Assembly: GCA_040391135.1 (NCBI GenBank)
Contig: JBEBYL010000015.1
Span: forward strand, 6,811-70,810
Reading direction: 5' to 3'
DNA: 64,000 nucleotides
Source: G025836975 sp040391135
GTDB lineage: Bacteria; Pseudomonadota; Gammaproteobacteria; Burkholderiales; Burkholderiaceae_B
Part shown: positions 1 to 8,280 of the stretch, piece by piece
How the letters are laid out: every line of letters begins with the position of its first letter
Numbering within the stretch: position 1 is the first letter of the stretch
Translations under genes and position numbers: made by a program
The notes under the pieces: generated by a model
Told to the model about the DNA's origin: nothing
Databases searched by the model: none
What the model saw: the letters and a program-made list of their open reading frames with translations, nothing else

Positions 1-1
1 G

Positions 2-67
2 CGGTTTTGCTTTGCAAAGCGCGACTCAACGCTCGATGCCGCTATCGAGAAATTAAGCCGCGTTTAG
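2..67 (+). CDS. C-terminal tail of a PLP-dependent aminotransferase (partial)
   Basis: The window opens inside a gene. The frame from base 2 gives 21 residues, with the stretch RFCFAKRDSTLDAAIEKL, then a stop at 65-67. This is the usual C-terminus of class I/II aminotransferases (methionine aminotransferase YbdL or succinyl-DAP aminotransferase type), where a short 'R-F-x-F/C-x-K' strand precedes the last helix. A rho-independent terminator follows 20 bp later, which supports a real gene end. The exact substrate cannot be told from the tail. In related genomes mnmG (gidA) is often found on this side of the origin region, so an aminotransferase here is a different neighbour. Confidence 0.6.
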   Translation, partial: RFCFAKRDSTLDAAIEKLSRV

Positions 68-87
68 CGCCAACCATCCAATACCTG

Positions 88-110
88 GCCCGCTCTTGCG
101 GGCTTTTTTT
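88..110 (+). terminator. Rho-independent terminator after the aminotransferase gene
   Basis: Stem GCCCGC (88-93) pairs with GCGGGC (98-103) around a TCTT loop and is followed by seven T (104-110). It sits 20 bp after the stop codon at 65-67. Confidence 0.75.
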
Positions 111-180
111 CATCCAACGAAACGAAGTATACATGCCGTTATGCGGGTAGAAAATACGGGCTGGGCGGGCCTTCGATGTA

Positions 181-420
181 GTAGTTCTTTTATCTTTTCT
201 ATATATAAAGACTACTGATAACGGGTGTCTGTGGATAACTTGCATAAGTCACACTTCGCCCTAGAATTCAAATAGTTAGCCGCATTTTTTTATTGGCATA
301 AGTCGACTTTCTTTTGTGGAGGAAAGCTGCACAACTTTACGGGACGCCAAAAAAGCAGGGCTTATTCCTATTCCGTCCACAGGCTATGCACATGAGGGCT
401 TCCCAGTAGTTATCCACAGC
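181..420. other. oriC-like segment, copy A (AT-rich block plus DnaA boxes)
   Basis: The stretch between the aminotransferase terminator and fic shows no convincing gene. It has an AT-rich block (190-222), then a perfect DnaA box TGTGGATAA at 230-238, a near box CTATGCACA at 384-392 and a perfect TTATCCACA at 410-418. From 191 to about 392 it is colinear with 1471-1672 at a constant offset of 1280 bp; 201-247 differs from 1481-1527 at only about 3 of 47 positions. In Alcaligenaceae the origin is expected on the mnmE side of dnaA, which fits. An in-frame extension of fic through 316-534 exists but would translate this element, so I treat it as non-coding. Whether this copy is active is inference. 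Confidence 0.55.
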
Positions 421-534
421 CGCGGCCGCGGATTTCCGCACATATCTATTTTGTATTTAAATGTAAATTATTTGGGTCCAACATGCTTTGAACAGGTCTA
501 CAATGCGCGGACAGTGTGTTCCCGCAGGTGGCGC

Positions 535-1155
535 ATGACGACCCGATATGACGTGGCTGGCGTCCAAGGCATGTTCGAACCCGGTTCTGACGAGCTCGTG
601 CTGGCCAACAAGCTTGGTATTGTCCAACCCTCGGATATGGACGAGGCCGAACTGGTGCTGCTGCAAAAGCTTTATGAGTCCGTCTTGCAAGAGCATCTGC
701 CCACCGGACGGCTTACTGCGCATCACTTAAAAGTGTGGCACCGTCGCTGGCTGGGAAATGTCTACGCATGGGCCGGCCAGCTGCGCTATGTCAATGTGAG
801 CAAGGACGGCTTTCCGTTCGCTCCCGCGGCTCAATTGCCCAGGCTGATGGCAGCCTTCGATCGCGAGCAGCTAGGCCGTTACACCCCGTGCACGGGGTTT
901 GATAGCCGGAAATTGACACAGGCTATAGCCGTTACCCATGTTGAATTCATTCTGATGCATCCGTTTCGCGAAGGAAATGGGCGAATTTCACGCTTGCTCG
1001 CCGACGTCATGGCGGTGCAGGCAGGGCACGGACCTTTGGATTACAGCAGTTGGGAAACCCATAAAAGCGACTATGTATCCGCGATACAGCTAGGCTTGGG
1101 CCACAACTATGAGCCGATGACGCACTGGGTGTCCCGGGCGTTGGAAACAGATTGA
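535..1155 (+). CDS. fic: Fic domain protein, probable toxin-type AMP-transferase
   Basis: This 206-residue protein carries the full Fic core HPFREGNGRISR, with catalytic His at about residue 142 and the GNGR phosphate-binding loop. Upstream is the typical helix 'HLKVWHRRWLGNVYAWAGQLR'. Fic enzymes move AMP (or another nucleotide moiety) from a nucleotide to a target protein hydroxyl; toxin members AMPylate proteins such as gyrase or topoisomerase IV. I chose the ATG at 535 because AGGTGG lies just upstream and the protein then begins MTTRYDVAGVQ, a normal start for short Fic toxins; an in-frame GTG near 316 would add about 73 unlikely residues across origin-like DNA. I see no SxxxE(G/N) inhibitory helix at either end, so a separate antitoxin is expected; see 1171-1338. 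Confidence 0.85.
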   Translation: MTTRYDVAGVQGMFEPGSDELVLANKLGIVQPSDMDEAELVLLQKLYESVLQEHLPTGRLTAHHLKVWHRRWLGNVYAWAGQLRYVNVSKDGFPFAPAAQLPRLMAAFDREQLGRYTPCTGFDSRKLTQAIAVTHVEFILMHPFREGNGRISRLLADVMAVQAGHGPLDYSSWETHKSDYVSAIQLGLGHNYEPMTHWVSRALETD

Positions 1156-1170
1156 GGGCTGTTTGCGTGC

Positions 1171-1338
1171 CTACGCGGAAGGCGCCAGGGTAAGTTGTTG
1201 GAACTTGCTGGTCTGGGCCTTTAACAAGGCTTCGAGTTCTTTTATGGACTGCCCTGTTTCGATCGCCGTCGAGCTTGCCACTGCACGGATGATGCGGGTT
1301 TGTGCGGGCTTGGGAACGGCTACGGGTTTGGATTTCAT
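1171..1338 (-). CDS. Small protein, candidate Fic antitoxin
   Basis: This 55-residue ORF runs convergently into fic; its stop lies 16 bp beyond the fic stop. It contains AVASSTAIETGQSIKELEALL, which resembles the inhibitory helix of class I Fic antitoxins (VbhA/FicA, consensus S/T-x-x-x-E-G/N): here S-T-A-I-E is followed by T-G rather than directly by G or N. No strong Shine-Dalgarno is visible, and the opposite orientation is unusual, since such antitoxins normally precede the toxin in the same operon. The assignment rests on the motif and the position only. Confidence 0.42.
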   Translation of the reverse strand: MKSKPVAVPKPAQTRIIRAVASSTAIETGQSIKELEALLKAQTSKFQQLTLAPSA

Positions 1339-1460
1339 TGAATCTAAAAATAGGAAGACTTTGTCGATTATAGCCTTTCACTGACCTGGCAAGAAGCTTG
1401 GCAAGCACCTTGGTCCATGGGTGTCATTCCCACGCCACAGTGGGGAATCGCCTGCTGTTT

Positions 1461-1680
1461 TAGTTGTTCATTATTCTTTTATATATAAAGACTACTAATA
1501 ATGGGTGTCTGTGGATAACTGGCATAACTGCGTTTACGCATGTTATTTCAACGGTTTATCAAGGTTTTTGATTGCGGATAAGGTCTGTTTTCAGGGTGGA
1601 TCAAAACTGGACAACTTTTAAGGGCTTTGGGCTGACGGCGCTTGTCCCTAATTCATCCACACCTTATGCACACGATTTTT
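1461..1680. other. oriC-like segment, copy B, next to mnmE
   Basis: The 400-bp stretch between the small antitoxin-like ORF and mnmE holds an AT-rich block (about 1468-1500, with TATATAAAG and AATAAT) next to a perfect DnaA box TGTGGATAA (1510-1518), a one-mismatch box TCATCCACA (1653-1661) and a perfect TTATGCACA (1664-1672). An AT-rich unwinding block beside an R1-type box, then boxes in the other orientation, is the classic oriC layout. The segment is the second member of a duplicated pair, see 181-420. Immediate proximity to mnmE, about 12 kb from dnaA, matches the usual position in this family. No gene is seen in it. Confidence 0.6.
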
Positions 1681-1740
1681 TCCGTGCCGAAATTGTCAGC
1701 GCCGTTTATGAGAGCAGCCTGTATTCCGCATGAAAACGCA

Positions 1741-3171
1741 TCACTTCCCGATGCAAAAACTGGAAAAAATCTCGCCCAGCAGGTCGTCGCTGGTGAACTG
1801 GCCAGTGATGGAGCTTAATTCCGCATGCGCCAAACGCAGTTCCTCGGCGAACAGATCCAGAACACGGTCATTATGGCTGGCGTGCTCGCTGGCTAGCGCA
1901 AGGTGTTCGCCGGCGTTGTTCAGGGCGCTTAAATGGCGTTCCCGTGCGAGCCAAGGAGATTCAGCGCTGGGATTCCAGCCCGCGATCTCCAGGAGTTTTT
2001 GCCGCAGGGTGTCCAAGCCGTCACCGGTTTTCGCGGATATGCCCAGGGCCTGTTCCGGCGGGATGCTGTCGTCTTCGGTGCTGGATATTGCTTGCAGTTC
2101 GTCTGTGTCGGTGGCTTGCGCAAGAAAGGGCGCCTGGCCCGATTTTTCCAGCAGATCGATCTTGTTGAATACCTTCAATACGGGTGTACGCGCGGGCAGG
2201 CGCCGCGTAATGGCGGTGTCGAGTGCATCGTTCCGGGTCCGGGCGTCCTGCAGGTGGATGATGACATTGGCCTTCTCGATTTCAGCCCAGGTACGGGCAA
2301 TGCCTATGCTTTCCACCGTATCTTCGGTTTCTCGCAGGCCGGCCGTATCCACGATATGCAGGGGAACGCCTTGTATATGAATTTGCTGGATGACCTTGTC
2401 GCGGGTGGTGCCGGCAATGGGGGTAACAATGGCGACATCATCGCCGGCCAGGGCGTTGAGCAAACTGGATTTCCCGACATTCGGTTGGCCGGCCAGCACG
2501 ACATGCAGACCTTCGCGCAAAATCATGCCTTGCCTGGCTTGCTGCGTTAGCGCGTACAGGTCTTTGCGCAAGCCGTCCAGGGTTTCCCGCGCCTGGTACT
2601 TTTCCAGAAAATCGATTTCTTCTTCGGGAAAGTCCAGGGTGGCTTCGACCAGCATGCGCAGATGCACGATGCGGTCGGCCAGGGCATTGACCTGGGCGGA
2701 GAAGGCGCCGCTAAGCGATGCCATGGCACTGCGCGCAGCCGCTTCGGATGAGGCATCGATAAGGTCGGCCACCGCCTCGGCCTGGGCCAAGTCCAGTCGC
2801 TCGTTAAGAAACGCCCGATGGGTGAACTCGCCGGGCTCCGCGTGCCGCAGTCCGAATTCTTTGCCTATATCCAGGCAGTGGTCAAGCAGGCGGCGCAGCA
2901 CGGCGGGACCTCCGTGGCCCTGAAGCTCGATGACGTCTTCGCCGGTATAAGAGTGCGGGCCCTGGAAAAAAATGGCGATGCCGGCATCGATGGCCTGGCC
3001 ATTCTTGTCTTTGAACGGCAGGTAGTGGGCATGCCTGGGCTTGAGAGGGACGTTGAACATCCGGGTCAAAAAGGCATCCAGCGATCTGCCGGAAATCCGT
3101 ACAACGCCTATGCCTCCGCGCCCTGGAGCGGTGGCAATGGCGACAATGGGTTCATGAGAGAGCAGAGGCAT
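1741..3171 (-). CDS. mnmE: tRNA uridine-5-carboxymethylaminomethyl modification GTPase MnmE (TrmE)
   Basis: The 476-residue product is full length for the family. With MnmG it forms the complex that makes cmnm5U at the wobble position of certain tRNAs. Visible parts are the N-terminal folate-binding domain (MPLLSHEPIVAIATAPGRGG), helical segments, and a G domain with P-loop GQPNVGKSS, DTAGLRET and NKIDL. The C-terminal FCIGK carries the essential Cys. It reads towards the origin-like segment at 1461-1680. A divergent YciI-type gene begins 145 bp upstream. No mnmG lies in this window, although it is often near. Confidence 0.97.
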   Translation of the reverse strand: MPLLSHEPIVAIATAPGRGGIGVVRISGRSLDAFLTRMFNVPLKPRHAHYLPFKDKNGQAIDAGIAIFFQGPHSYTGEDVIELQGHGGPAVLRRLLDHCLDIGKEFGLRHAEPGEFTHRAFLNERLDLAQAEAVADLIDASSEAAARSAMASLSGAFSAQVNALADRIVHLRMLVEATLDFPEEEIDFLEKYQARETLDGLRKDLYALTQQARQGMILREGLHVVLAGQPNVGKSSLLNALAGDDVAIVTPIAGTTRDKVIQQIHIQGVPLHIVDTAGLRETEDTVESIGIARTWAEIEKANVIIHLQDARTRNDALDTAITRRLPARTPVLKVFNKIDLLEKSGQAPFLAQATDTDELQAISSTEDDSIPPEQALGISAKTGDGLDTLRQKLLEIAGWNPSAESPWLARERHLSALNNAGEHLALASEHASHNDRVLDLFAEELRLAHAELSSITGQFTSDDLLGEIFSSFCIGK

Positions 3172-3316
3172 GATGGACGATGGGCCGGAGAAGGAAAAAG
3201 CATACTAATATAGGAACTGGATCAGTTTATCTTGAACCTTGACGCATCGTTTCACGCCGACCCTGGTAGAGGCGCGAAAGCCAACAAGAAACCATTACAG
3301 GAGCACAGAAAGCATC

Positions 3317-3613
3317 ATGCCATATTTGATCGAGACCTTTGATAAGCCGCATACGCAGGCGTTAAGGCAGGCTTTGCGCGACAAGCATCTGGACTATCTC
3401 GAGGAAAACAAGAAGTTGCTGCTGGCTTGCGGCGCCAAGCTGGAGGACGACGGTACGGGCGGCACAGGCAGCGTTTACATCGTGGATGTCGAGACCCGGG
3501 CCGAGGCGCAGGACTTCGTCAACGCCGATCCGTTTGCAATCGGCGGACTCTTCGAGCGCATGGCAATCACCCGCTGGCGCAAAGCCTACCTGAATGGCGA
3601 GTCCTACTTGTAA
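3317..3613 (+). CDS. YciI family protein
   Basis: This 98-residue protein matches the YciI/YCII ferredoxin-like fold: MPYLIETFDKP, a central RDKHLDYLEENKKLLLACG segment with the conserved His-x-x-x-Leu, and 'ADPFAIGGLFERMAITRW' near the end (the usual DPf...GLf motif). The fold is related to muconolactone isomerase and the biochemical role is mostly unknown. The ATG at 3317 is preceded by AGGAG at 3299-3303. It is divergent from mnmE and followed 24 bp later by a LysR gene. Confidence 0.85.
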   Translation: MPYLIETFDKPHTQALRQALRDKHLDYLEENKKLLLACGAKLEDDGTGGTGSVYIVDVETRAEAQDFVNADPFAIGGLFERMAITRWRKAYLNGESYL

Positions 3614-3637
3614 TACTTGCCGGGCGGGATGCGGACC

Positions 3638-4543
3638 ATGCCGCAATTGAAGCTGCTGGAAGATTTTATCGCCCTGGCCAGGGCGGGAAGCTTCTTGCGC
3701 GCGGCGGAAGCGCGCCATGTCACGCATCCAGCATTCGGGCGGCGTATTCGCGCACTGGAAAGCTGGGCCGGCGTTTCACTTGTAGATCGATCCCAGTTGC
3801 CGGTGGTACTGACAGAACAAGGAGAGACGCTGCTCAAGACGGCTTGCCAGGTTGTTGAACAGCTTCAGCGTGTACGCAATCAGATTTCGGCACAGGGCGG
3901 CGAGTCTCAAAACGTTCTACGCGTGGCAGCGGGGCGGAGCCTGGCGCGCACGCTGGTATCGGATTGGGTTGCGCGCTTGCGCAAAGGCCGCTCCGCGGTG
4001 CTTGCGCCGACGACGCTGGTGGATATTTCCACCGGCATGATGGCCGATATGTCGGCCCGCCTCGCGCAAGGCAAGGCGGATTTTCTGTTTTGCTATGAGC
4101 ATCCCGCCTGGTCGGTGGAACTCCAGCCCGACAACTATCAGCACATGACCTTGGTAACCGATAAGCTGGTACCGGTTAGCCAGGCGATTGTACAAGGGAA
4201 ACCGCGCTATTCCCTGGATGGGCGCGGTTCCCTGCCGCTGATCTCGTATTCCCGGGGGCTGGCGATGGCGCGTATTGCGGGCGATCGAATCGAGAACATG
4301 CCTTATCCCCTGGTCTCTTCGATGCGTTGCGACTCCCTGGATGCCATGCTCGGGACGGTGTCCAACGGTTTGGGCATAGCCTGGTTGCCCTGGTCCATGG
4401 TTGCCGCCGATTGCAAGCGCGGCAGCCTGATCGTGCTGGGAGGGCGTAGCGAGCAGATTGCCTTTGAAGTACGTTTGTATCGTCCGCGCAGCCGGCTTTC
4501 CGATGTCGCCGAGGCAGTGTGGAAAGCGATGGAAAAAGGATAA
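3638..4543 (+). CDS. LysR family transcriptional regulator
   Basis: About 301 residues. The N-terminal winged helix-turn-helix starts MPQLKLLEDFIALARAGSFLRAAEARHVTHPAFGRRIRALE, followed by a LysR substrate-binding domain. The ATG at 3638 has GGGCGGG nine bases upstream; TTG 3617 and ATG 3629 are in-frame alternatives. It lies in the same direction as a Bug receptor and a deacylase gene (4689-6639) and probably controls them. The ligand is unknown. Confidence 0.88.
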   Translation: MPQLKLLEDFIALARAGSFLRAAEARHVTHPAFGRRIRALESWAGVSLVDRSQLPVVLTEQGETLLKTACQVVEQLQRVRNQISAQGGESQNVLRVAAGRSLARTLVSDWVARLRKGRSAVLAPTTLVDISTGMMADMSARLAQGKADFLFCYEHPAWSVELQPDNYQHMTLVTDKLVPVSQAIVQGKPRYSLDGRGSLPLISYSRGLAMARIAGDRIENMPYPLVSSMRCDSLDAMLGTVSNGLGIAWLPWSMVAADCKRGSLIVLGGRSEQIAFEVRLYRPRSRLSDVAEAVWKAMEKG

Positions 4544-4688
4544 GCAAGGCAAGAAGAGTCATGCGATTTTTCTATTAAGCACAATCTTGTGCCGAAATGG
4601 CACATGCATGACAAGTGGTGTGGCCAGAATACGGGCAAGAAACCGATCATCGAAAATCGGCTTCATGACAATAAACTGGAGACATACC

Positions 4689-5675
4689 ATGAAGTATTTA
4701 TTCAAGCGCCATGCTTTGGCCGTTCTGGCGGCCTCTTCATTCCTTTGGGCGGCAGCGCCGTCGCAGGCAGCCGATTACCCCTCTAAACCCATCAGCATCG
4801 TTGTAGGCTACCCCGCCGGAGGCAGCGTGGATTTTACGGCGCGGGTATTGGGCGAAGCCTTGTCCGAGCGTCTGGGGCAAAGCGTAGTCATTGAAAACAT
4901 GGGCGGAGCAGGCGGCACCATTGGGGCCAATAGAGTGGCTCGCGCCACGGCCGACGGCTACACGCTGCTTGTCGGCTCCACCAACGAGATGGTCATTGCC
5001 GGGATGATCAATAGCGCGGTGCGCTATGACGGCCTGAAAGACTTCACCCCTATTGGAATGATCGCGGCCCAGCCTATGATGCTGGCCGCATCCAAAGAAT
5101 CGGGCATCACGAACGCCGCCCAGTATCTGGACAAGCTGAAAAAAGGCCAGCGCGGCGACTATACGTTTGGTTCCTCCGGTGTGGGCACGGCGCTGCACCT
5201 GGCTGGTGAAATGATCAACGAATCGACCCAAACGCATGCCGAGCATGTGCCTTATCGCGGCGTGGCGCCGCTACTGACGGACTTGGTCAGCGGACAGCTC
5301 GATTATGGCATTTTCGTCATGTCTTCCGGCTTGCCTCATGTAAAGTCGGGCAAGGTCGTGGCACTGGGTGTTACCGAGGCCCGGCGCTCTCCGGCGGCGC
5401 CTGACATACCCGCGCTGGCCGAAACTCCCGGATTCGAAAAAGTGGATATCAATGTATGGTTTGGCTTGTACGGCCCGGCCGGCTTGCCCGACGGTGTCGT
5501 GACTGTGTTGCGCACAGCCCTCGACGAAATCCTGCGGCAAGATAAATTCCGGGAAAAACTGGCTGCCAGCGGTGCCGCCTTGTATAAGCCCGGCATGAAC
5601 GCCAGGGACTTCCAGATGGCGGAAACAGAGAAATACGCCCGTCTCGTCCGCATGGCGAAAATCGAACGCCAGTAG
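4689..5675 (+). CDS. Bug family (TctC-like) periplasmic solute-binding protein
   Basis: About 328 residues with a Sec signal peptide (MKYLFKRHALAVLAASSFLW...PSQA) and the family opening ADYPSKPISIVVGYPAGGSVDF. Other Bug marks are ENMGGAGGTIGANRVARATADGYTLL and the late 'PDIPALAETPGF' loop. Bug proteins bind carboxylates, amides or nicotinate-like ligands in the periplasm for tripartite tricarboxylate transporters, often without their own membrane genes, as here. GGAGA lies just upstream of the start. The next gene is an AspA/AstE-type deacylase, so an N-acyl amino acid or similar conjugate is a plausible ligand (inference). Confidence 0.93.
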   Translation: MKYLFKRHALAVLAASSFLWAAAPSQAADYPSKPISIVVGYPAGGSVDFTARVLGEALSERLGQSVVIENMGGAGGTIGANRVARATADGYTLLVGSTNEMVIAGMINSAVRYDGLKDFTPIGMIAAQPMMLAASKESGITNAAQYLDKLKKGQRGDYTFGSSGVGTALHLAGEMINESTQTHAEHVPYRGVAPLLTDLVSGQLDYGIFVMSSGLPHVKSGKVVALGVTEARRSPAAPDIPALAETPGFEKVDINVWFGLYGPAGLPDGVVTVLRTALDEILRQDKFREKLAASGAALYKPGMNARDFQMAETEKYARLVRMAKIERQ

Positions 5676-5703
5676 CCCGCATCCCGTCCATTGAAGGTTG
5701 AAA

Positions 5704-6639
5704 ATGAGTTTTGAGCTTCCCTATCCCGACTTGGCGCAAGAGCGCCAAGGCAACACTGGCACCCCGGGCGTCTGGTATTTCGATTCGGGCGCGCCTGGCC
5801 CCACTCTCATGATCACATCGCTGATTCATGGCAATGAACTATGCGGAGCGTGGGCGTTGAAGACCGTGCTTGCCAGTGGGCTGCGGCCTCAAAGCGGCGC
5901 ATTGATCCTGGCCTTTTGCAACCTGGACGGCTACGATCGTTTTGACGTCCGGCATCACGACGCAAGCCGGTACGTGGACGAAGATATGAATCGCGTCTGG
6001 CTGGACGGGCGCCTTGCGGAAGCCGGCAATCATGAACGTCGACGTGCAGCGCAGCTGCTGCCGTGGGTCAGGCGCGCCGATAGCTTGCTGGACTTGCATT
6101 CCATGCATGAGCCCGGCAAGCCTTTACTGCTGACAGGCTTGCTGCCCCGCAATATTGCACTGGCCCGTAAACTGGCAGCGCCCGAATATGTGATTGCGGA
6201 TGCGGGACACAAGGATGGCGTACGGCTGCGCGATTATGGGCGTTTCGGCGATCCTCAAGACGATGCCTGCGCTTTGCTGATCGAGTGCGGCTACCACGGC
6301 GACCCGGCTTCCCGGCTGGTGGCGCTTGATATGACGGCGCGCATGCTGCGCGAATCGGAAGTGGTTGCGTCCGATCGGATTCCGCAAGAGTGGTTCCAGC
6401 CCACGCCATCCGCACAGCGCATACTGGAAGTGACGGGAGCGGTGGTTGCGCCGTCCATGGACGTCCGCTTTGCCCAAGATTGGCAAAGCCTGGAGACTTT
6501 GCCCAGAAAGGGCGACCTGATCGGCTGGTTGGATGGCCAGCCGATCAGGTCGCCGTATGACAACTGCACCTTGATCATGCCGTCCCTCAGGCAACTGCGC
6601 CCAGGGGTAACCGTTGTCCGGCTCGCCAAAGAATACTGA
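5704..6639 (+). CDS. Succinylglutamate desuccinylase/aspartoacylase family zinc hydrolase
   Basis: This 311-residue M14-like protein has zinc ligands in LIHGNELCG (His, Glu) and DLHSMH (His), the substrate motif DEDMNRVW, and a probable catalytic Glu in ALLIECGYHGD. A C-terminal beta domain follows. The family removes acyl groups from N-acyl amino acids. The ATG at 5704 is preceded by GAAGG. It lies 28 bp after the Bug gene and is probably co-transcribed with it. The exact acyl substrate cannot be read from the sequence. Confidence 0.85.
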   Translation: MSFELPYPDLAQERQGNTGTPGVWYFDSGAPGPTLMITSLIHGNELCGAWALKTVLASGLRPQSGALILAFCNLDGYDRFDVRHHDASRYVDEDMNRVWLDGRLAEAGNHERRRAAQLLPWVRRADSLLDLHSMHEPGKPLLLTGLLPRNIALARKLAAPEYVIADAGHKDGVRLRDYGRFGDPQDDACALLIECGYHGDPASRLVALDMTARMLRESEVVASDRIPQEWFQPTPSAQRILEVTGAVVAPSMDVRFAQDWQSLETLPRKGDLIGWLDGQPIRSPYDNCTLIMPSLRQLRPGVTVVRLAKEY

Positions 6640-6667
6640 TTTCTTCGGCGGGATCGGTGCGGCGCCT

Positions 6668-8101
6668 TTATCCCAGTGCCTTGATGGCTGCCTCCACCCC
6701 TGCGCCATAGGCGGGGTCAGCCTGGGTGCAATGATGGATGTGGCGCGCCTTCAGATCCTCCGATGCGCCAGCGATGGCGCGGGCGGTATTATCGAACAGC
6801 GCTTGCTTTTGCTGGTCATTCATCAGGCGGAACAAGTTGCCGGGCTGCGAGAAATAGTCGGTATCCTCGCGATGATTCCAATGGTCCGCCGCGCCTTCAA
6901 TGGACAAGGGCGGTTCGCGATAGTCGGGTTGCTCCTGCCATTCTCCTTGGGTGTTAGGCTCGTTTGCGGTAATGCCGCCGTGGTTGCCGTCGACTCGCAT
7001 CGCGCCATCGCGGTGATAACTGTGGAAGGGGCATTTCGGCGCATTGACGGGAATCTGGTGATGGTTGACGCCCAGGCGATAGCGCTGCGCGTCGCCGTAG
7101 GAAAACAGCCTGGCCTGTAGCATCCGGTCCGGCGAGAAGCTGATGCCGGGAACCACGTTGGCGGGTGTGAATGCGGCCTGTTCGACTTCGGCGAAGAAAT
7201 TATCGGGATTGCGGTTCAATTCCAATGTACCCACTTCGATAAGCGGATAGTCGCCCTTGGGCCACACCTTGGTCAGGTCGAAGGGATTCAGGTGATAGCT
7301 GCCCGCGTCTTTTTCGGGCATGATTTGCACATACATGGTCCAGCGCGGGAAGTCCTTGTTCTCGATAGCCTCGAACAAGTCGCGCTGTGAGCTTTCGCGG
7401 TCCTTGCCGACCAGTTCACACGCCTGGGCGTCGGTCAGGTTCTTGATGCCTTGCTGCGTCTTGAAATGGAACTTGACCCAGAAACGTTCGTTCTTGGCAT
7501 TGATGAAGCTGAAGGTATGGCTGCCGAACAGATGCATGTTGCGAAAACCCGCGGGTACACCGCGGTCGCTCATGACGATGGTGACTTGGTGCAAGGCCTC
7601 GGGCAGGCCGGTCCAGAACTCCCAGTTGTTTTGCGCGCTGCGCATGCCTGTTCTGGGATCCCGCTTTACCGCGTGATTCAGGTCGGGAAACTTCAAGGGG
7701 TCGCGAAAGAAGAATACGGGGGTGTTGTTGCCGACCAGATCCCAGTTGCCTTCTTCGGTATAGAACTTCATGGCGACGCCGCGAATGTCGCGTTCCGCGT
7801 CGGCGGCGCCGCGCTCGCCGGCCACGGTCGAAAACCGGGCGAACATCTGCGTTTGCTTGCCGATTTCGGAAAAGATCTTGGCCCGGGTATATTGGGTAAT
7901 GTCATGGGTAACGGTCAAGGTGCCGTAAGCACCGGCCCCCTTGGCGTGCATGCGGCGCTCGGGGATGACTTCGCGATCGAAATGCGCCAGTTTTTCCAGA
8001 AGCCAGACGTCTTGAAGCAGGGCGGGGCCGCGCGGTCCCGCTGTCTGTATGTTCTGATTGTCGACGACTGGCGCGCCGGCGGCGGTAGTAAGTTTTTTCA
8101 T
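6668..8101 (-). CDS. katA: Monofunctional haem catalase
   Basis: This 477-residue protein decomposes H2O2. It shows the active-site block MHAKGAGAYGTLTVTHDIT with the catalytic His, VGNNTPVFFFRDP with the catalytic Asn, and the proximal haem signature RLFSYGDAQRYRLG with the Tyr ligand. The length fits small-subunit clade 3 catalases. The start at 8101 (MKKLTTAAG) has a G-rich Shine-Dalgarno about 8 bp upstream. No signal peptide is seen, so it should be cytoplasmic. A strong palindrome lies about 100 bp upstream (8201-8237). Confidence 0.97.
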   Translation of the reverse strand: MKKLTTAAGAPVVDNQNIQTAGPRGPALLQDVWLLEKLAHFDREVIPERRMHAKGAGAYGTLTVTHDITQYTRAKIFSEIGKQTQMFARFSTVAGERGAADAERDIRGVAMKFYTEEGNWDLVGNNTPVFFFRDPLKFPDLNHAVKRDPRTGMRSAQNNWEFWTGLPEALHQVTIVMSDRGVPAGFRNMHLFGSHTFSFINAKNERFWVKFHFKTQQGIKNLTDAQACELVGKDRESSQRDLFEAIENKDFPRWTMYVQIMPEKDAGSYHLNPFDLTKVWPKGDYPLIEVGTLELNRNPDNFFAEVEQAAFTPANVVPGISFSPDRMLQARLFSYGDAQRYRLGVNHHQIPVNAPKCPFHSYHRDGAMRVDGNHGGITANEPNTQGEWQEQPDYREPPLSIEGAADHWNHREDTDYFSQPGNLFRLMNDQQKQALFDNTARAIAGASEDLKARHIHHCTQADPAYGAGVEAAIKALG

Positions 8102-8200
8102 TGGAGCCCCCTTGGAAAAATTAACATGAGCCAAGCATGGCGCGCCCTGGGGCGCTGAATGCTTTGAAGGGAGTCTACCGGCAGACAGGTGAATAGTAAA

Positions 8201-8237
8201 ATTGATCTATTGTTATAGATCAATAGTCAATCGCTAT
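8201..8237. promoter_or_regulatory. Palindromic operator upstream of catalase, OxyR-like
   Basis: ATTGATCTAT (8201-8210) and ATAGATCAAT (8215-8224) form a perfect 10-bp inverted repeat with a 4-bp spacer. It overlaps ATAG-N7-CTAT (8223-8237), the half-element spacing of OxyR sites. The site sits between katA and the iron alcohol dehydrogenase end. No oxyR is present in the window, so the binder is inferred. Confidence 0.5.
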
Positions 8238-8280
8238 TGTTTAGGTCAAGGTCGCTGTTTTGTCGCCCCTGTCCTTGCTA

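Noticed and set aside
42..245. 67-codon minus-strand frame over the terminator and origin-like region
   Set aside because: Runs through the terminator and the DnaA box; no ribosome site or similarity.
316..534. N-terminal extension of the Fic reading frame
   Set aside because: It would translate the oriC-like copy A with its DnaA boxes, has no family similarity, and a good start with AGGTGG exists at 535.
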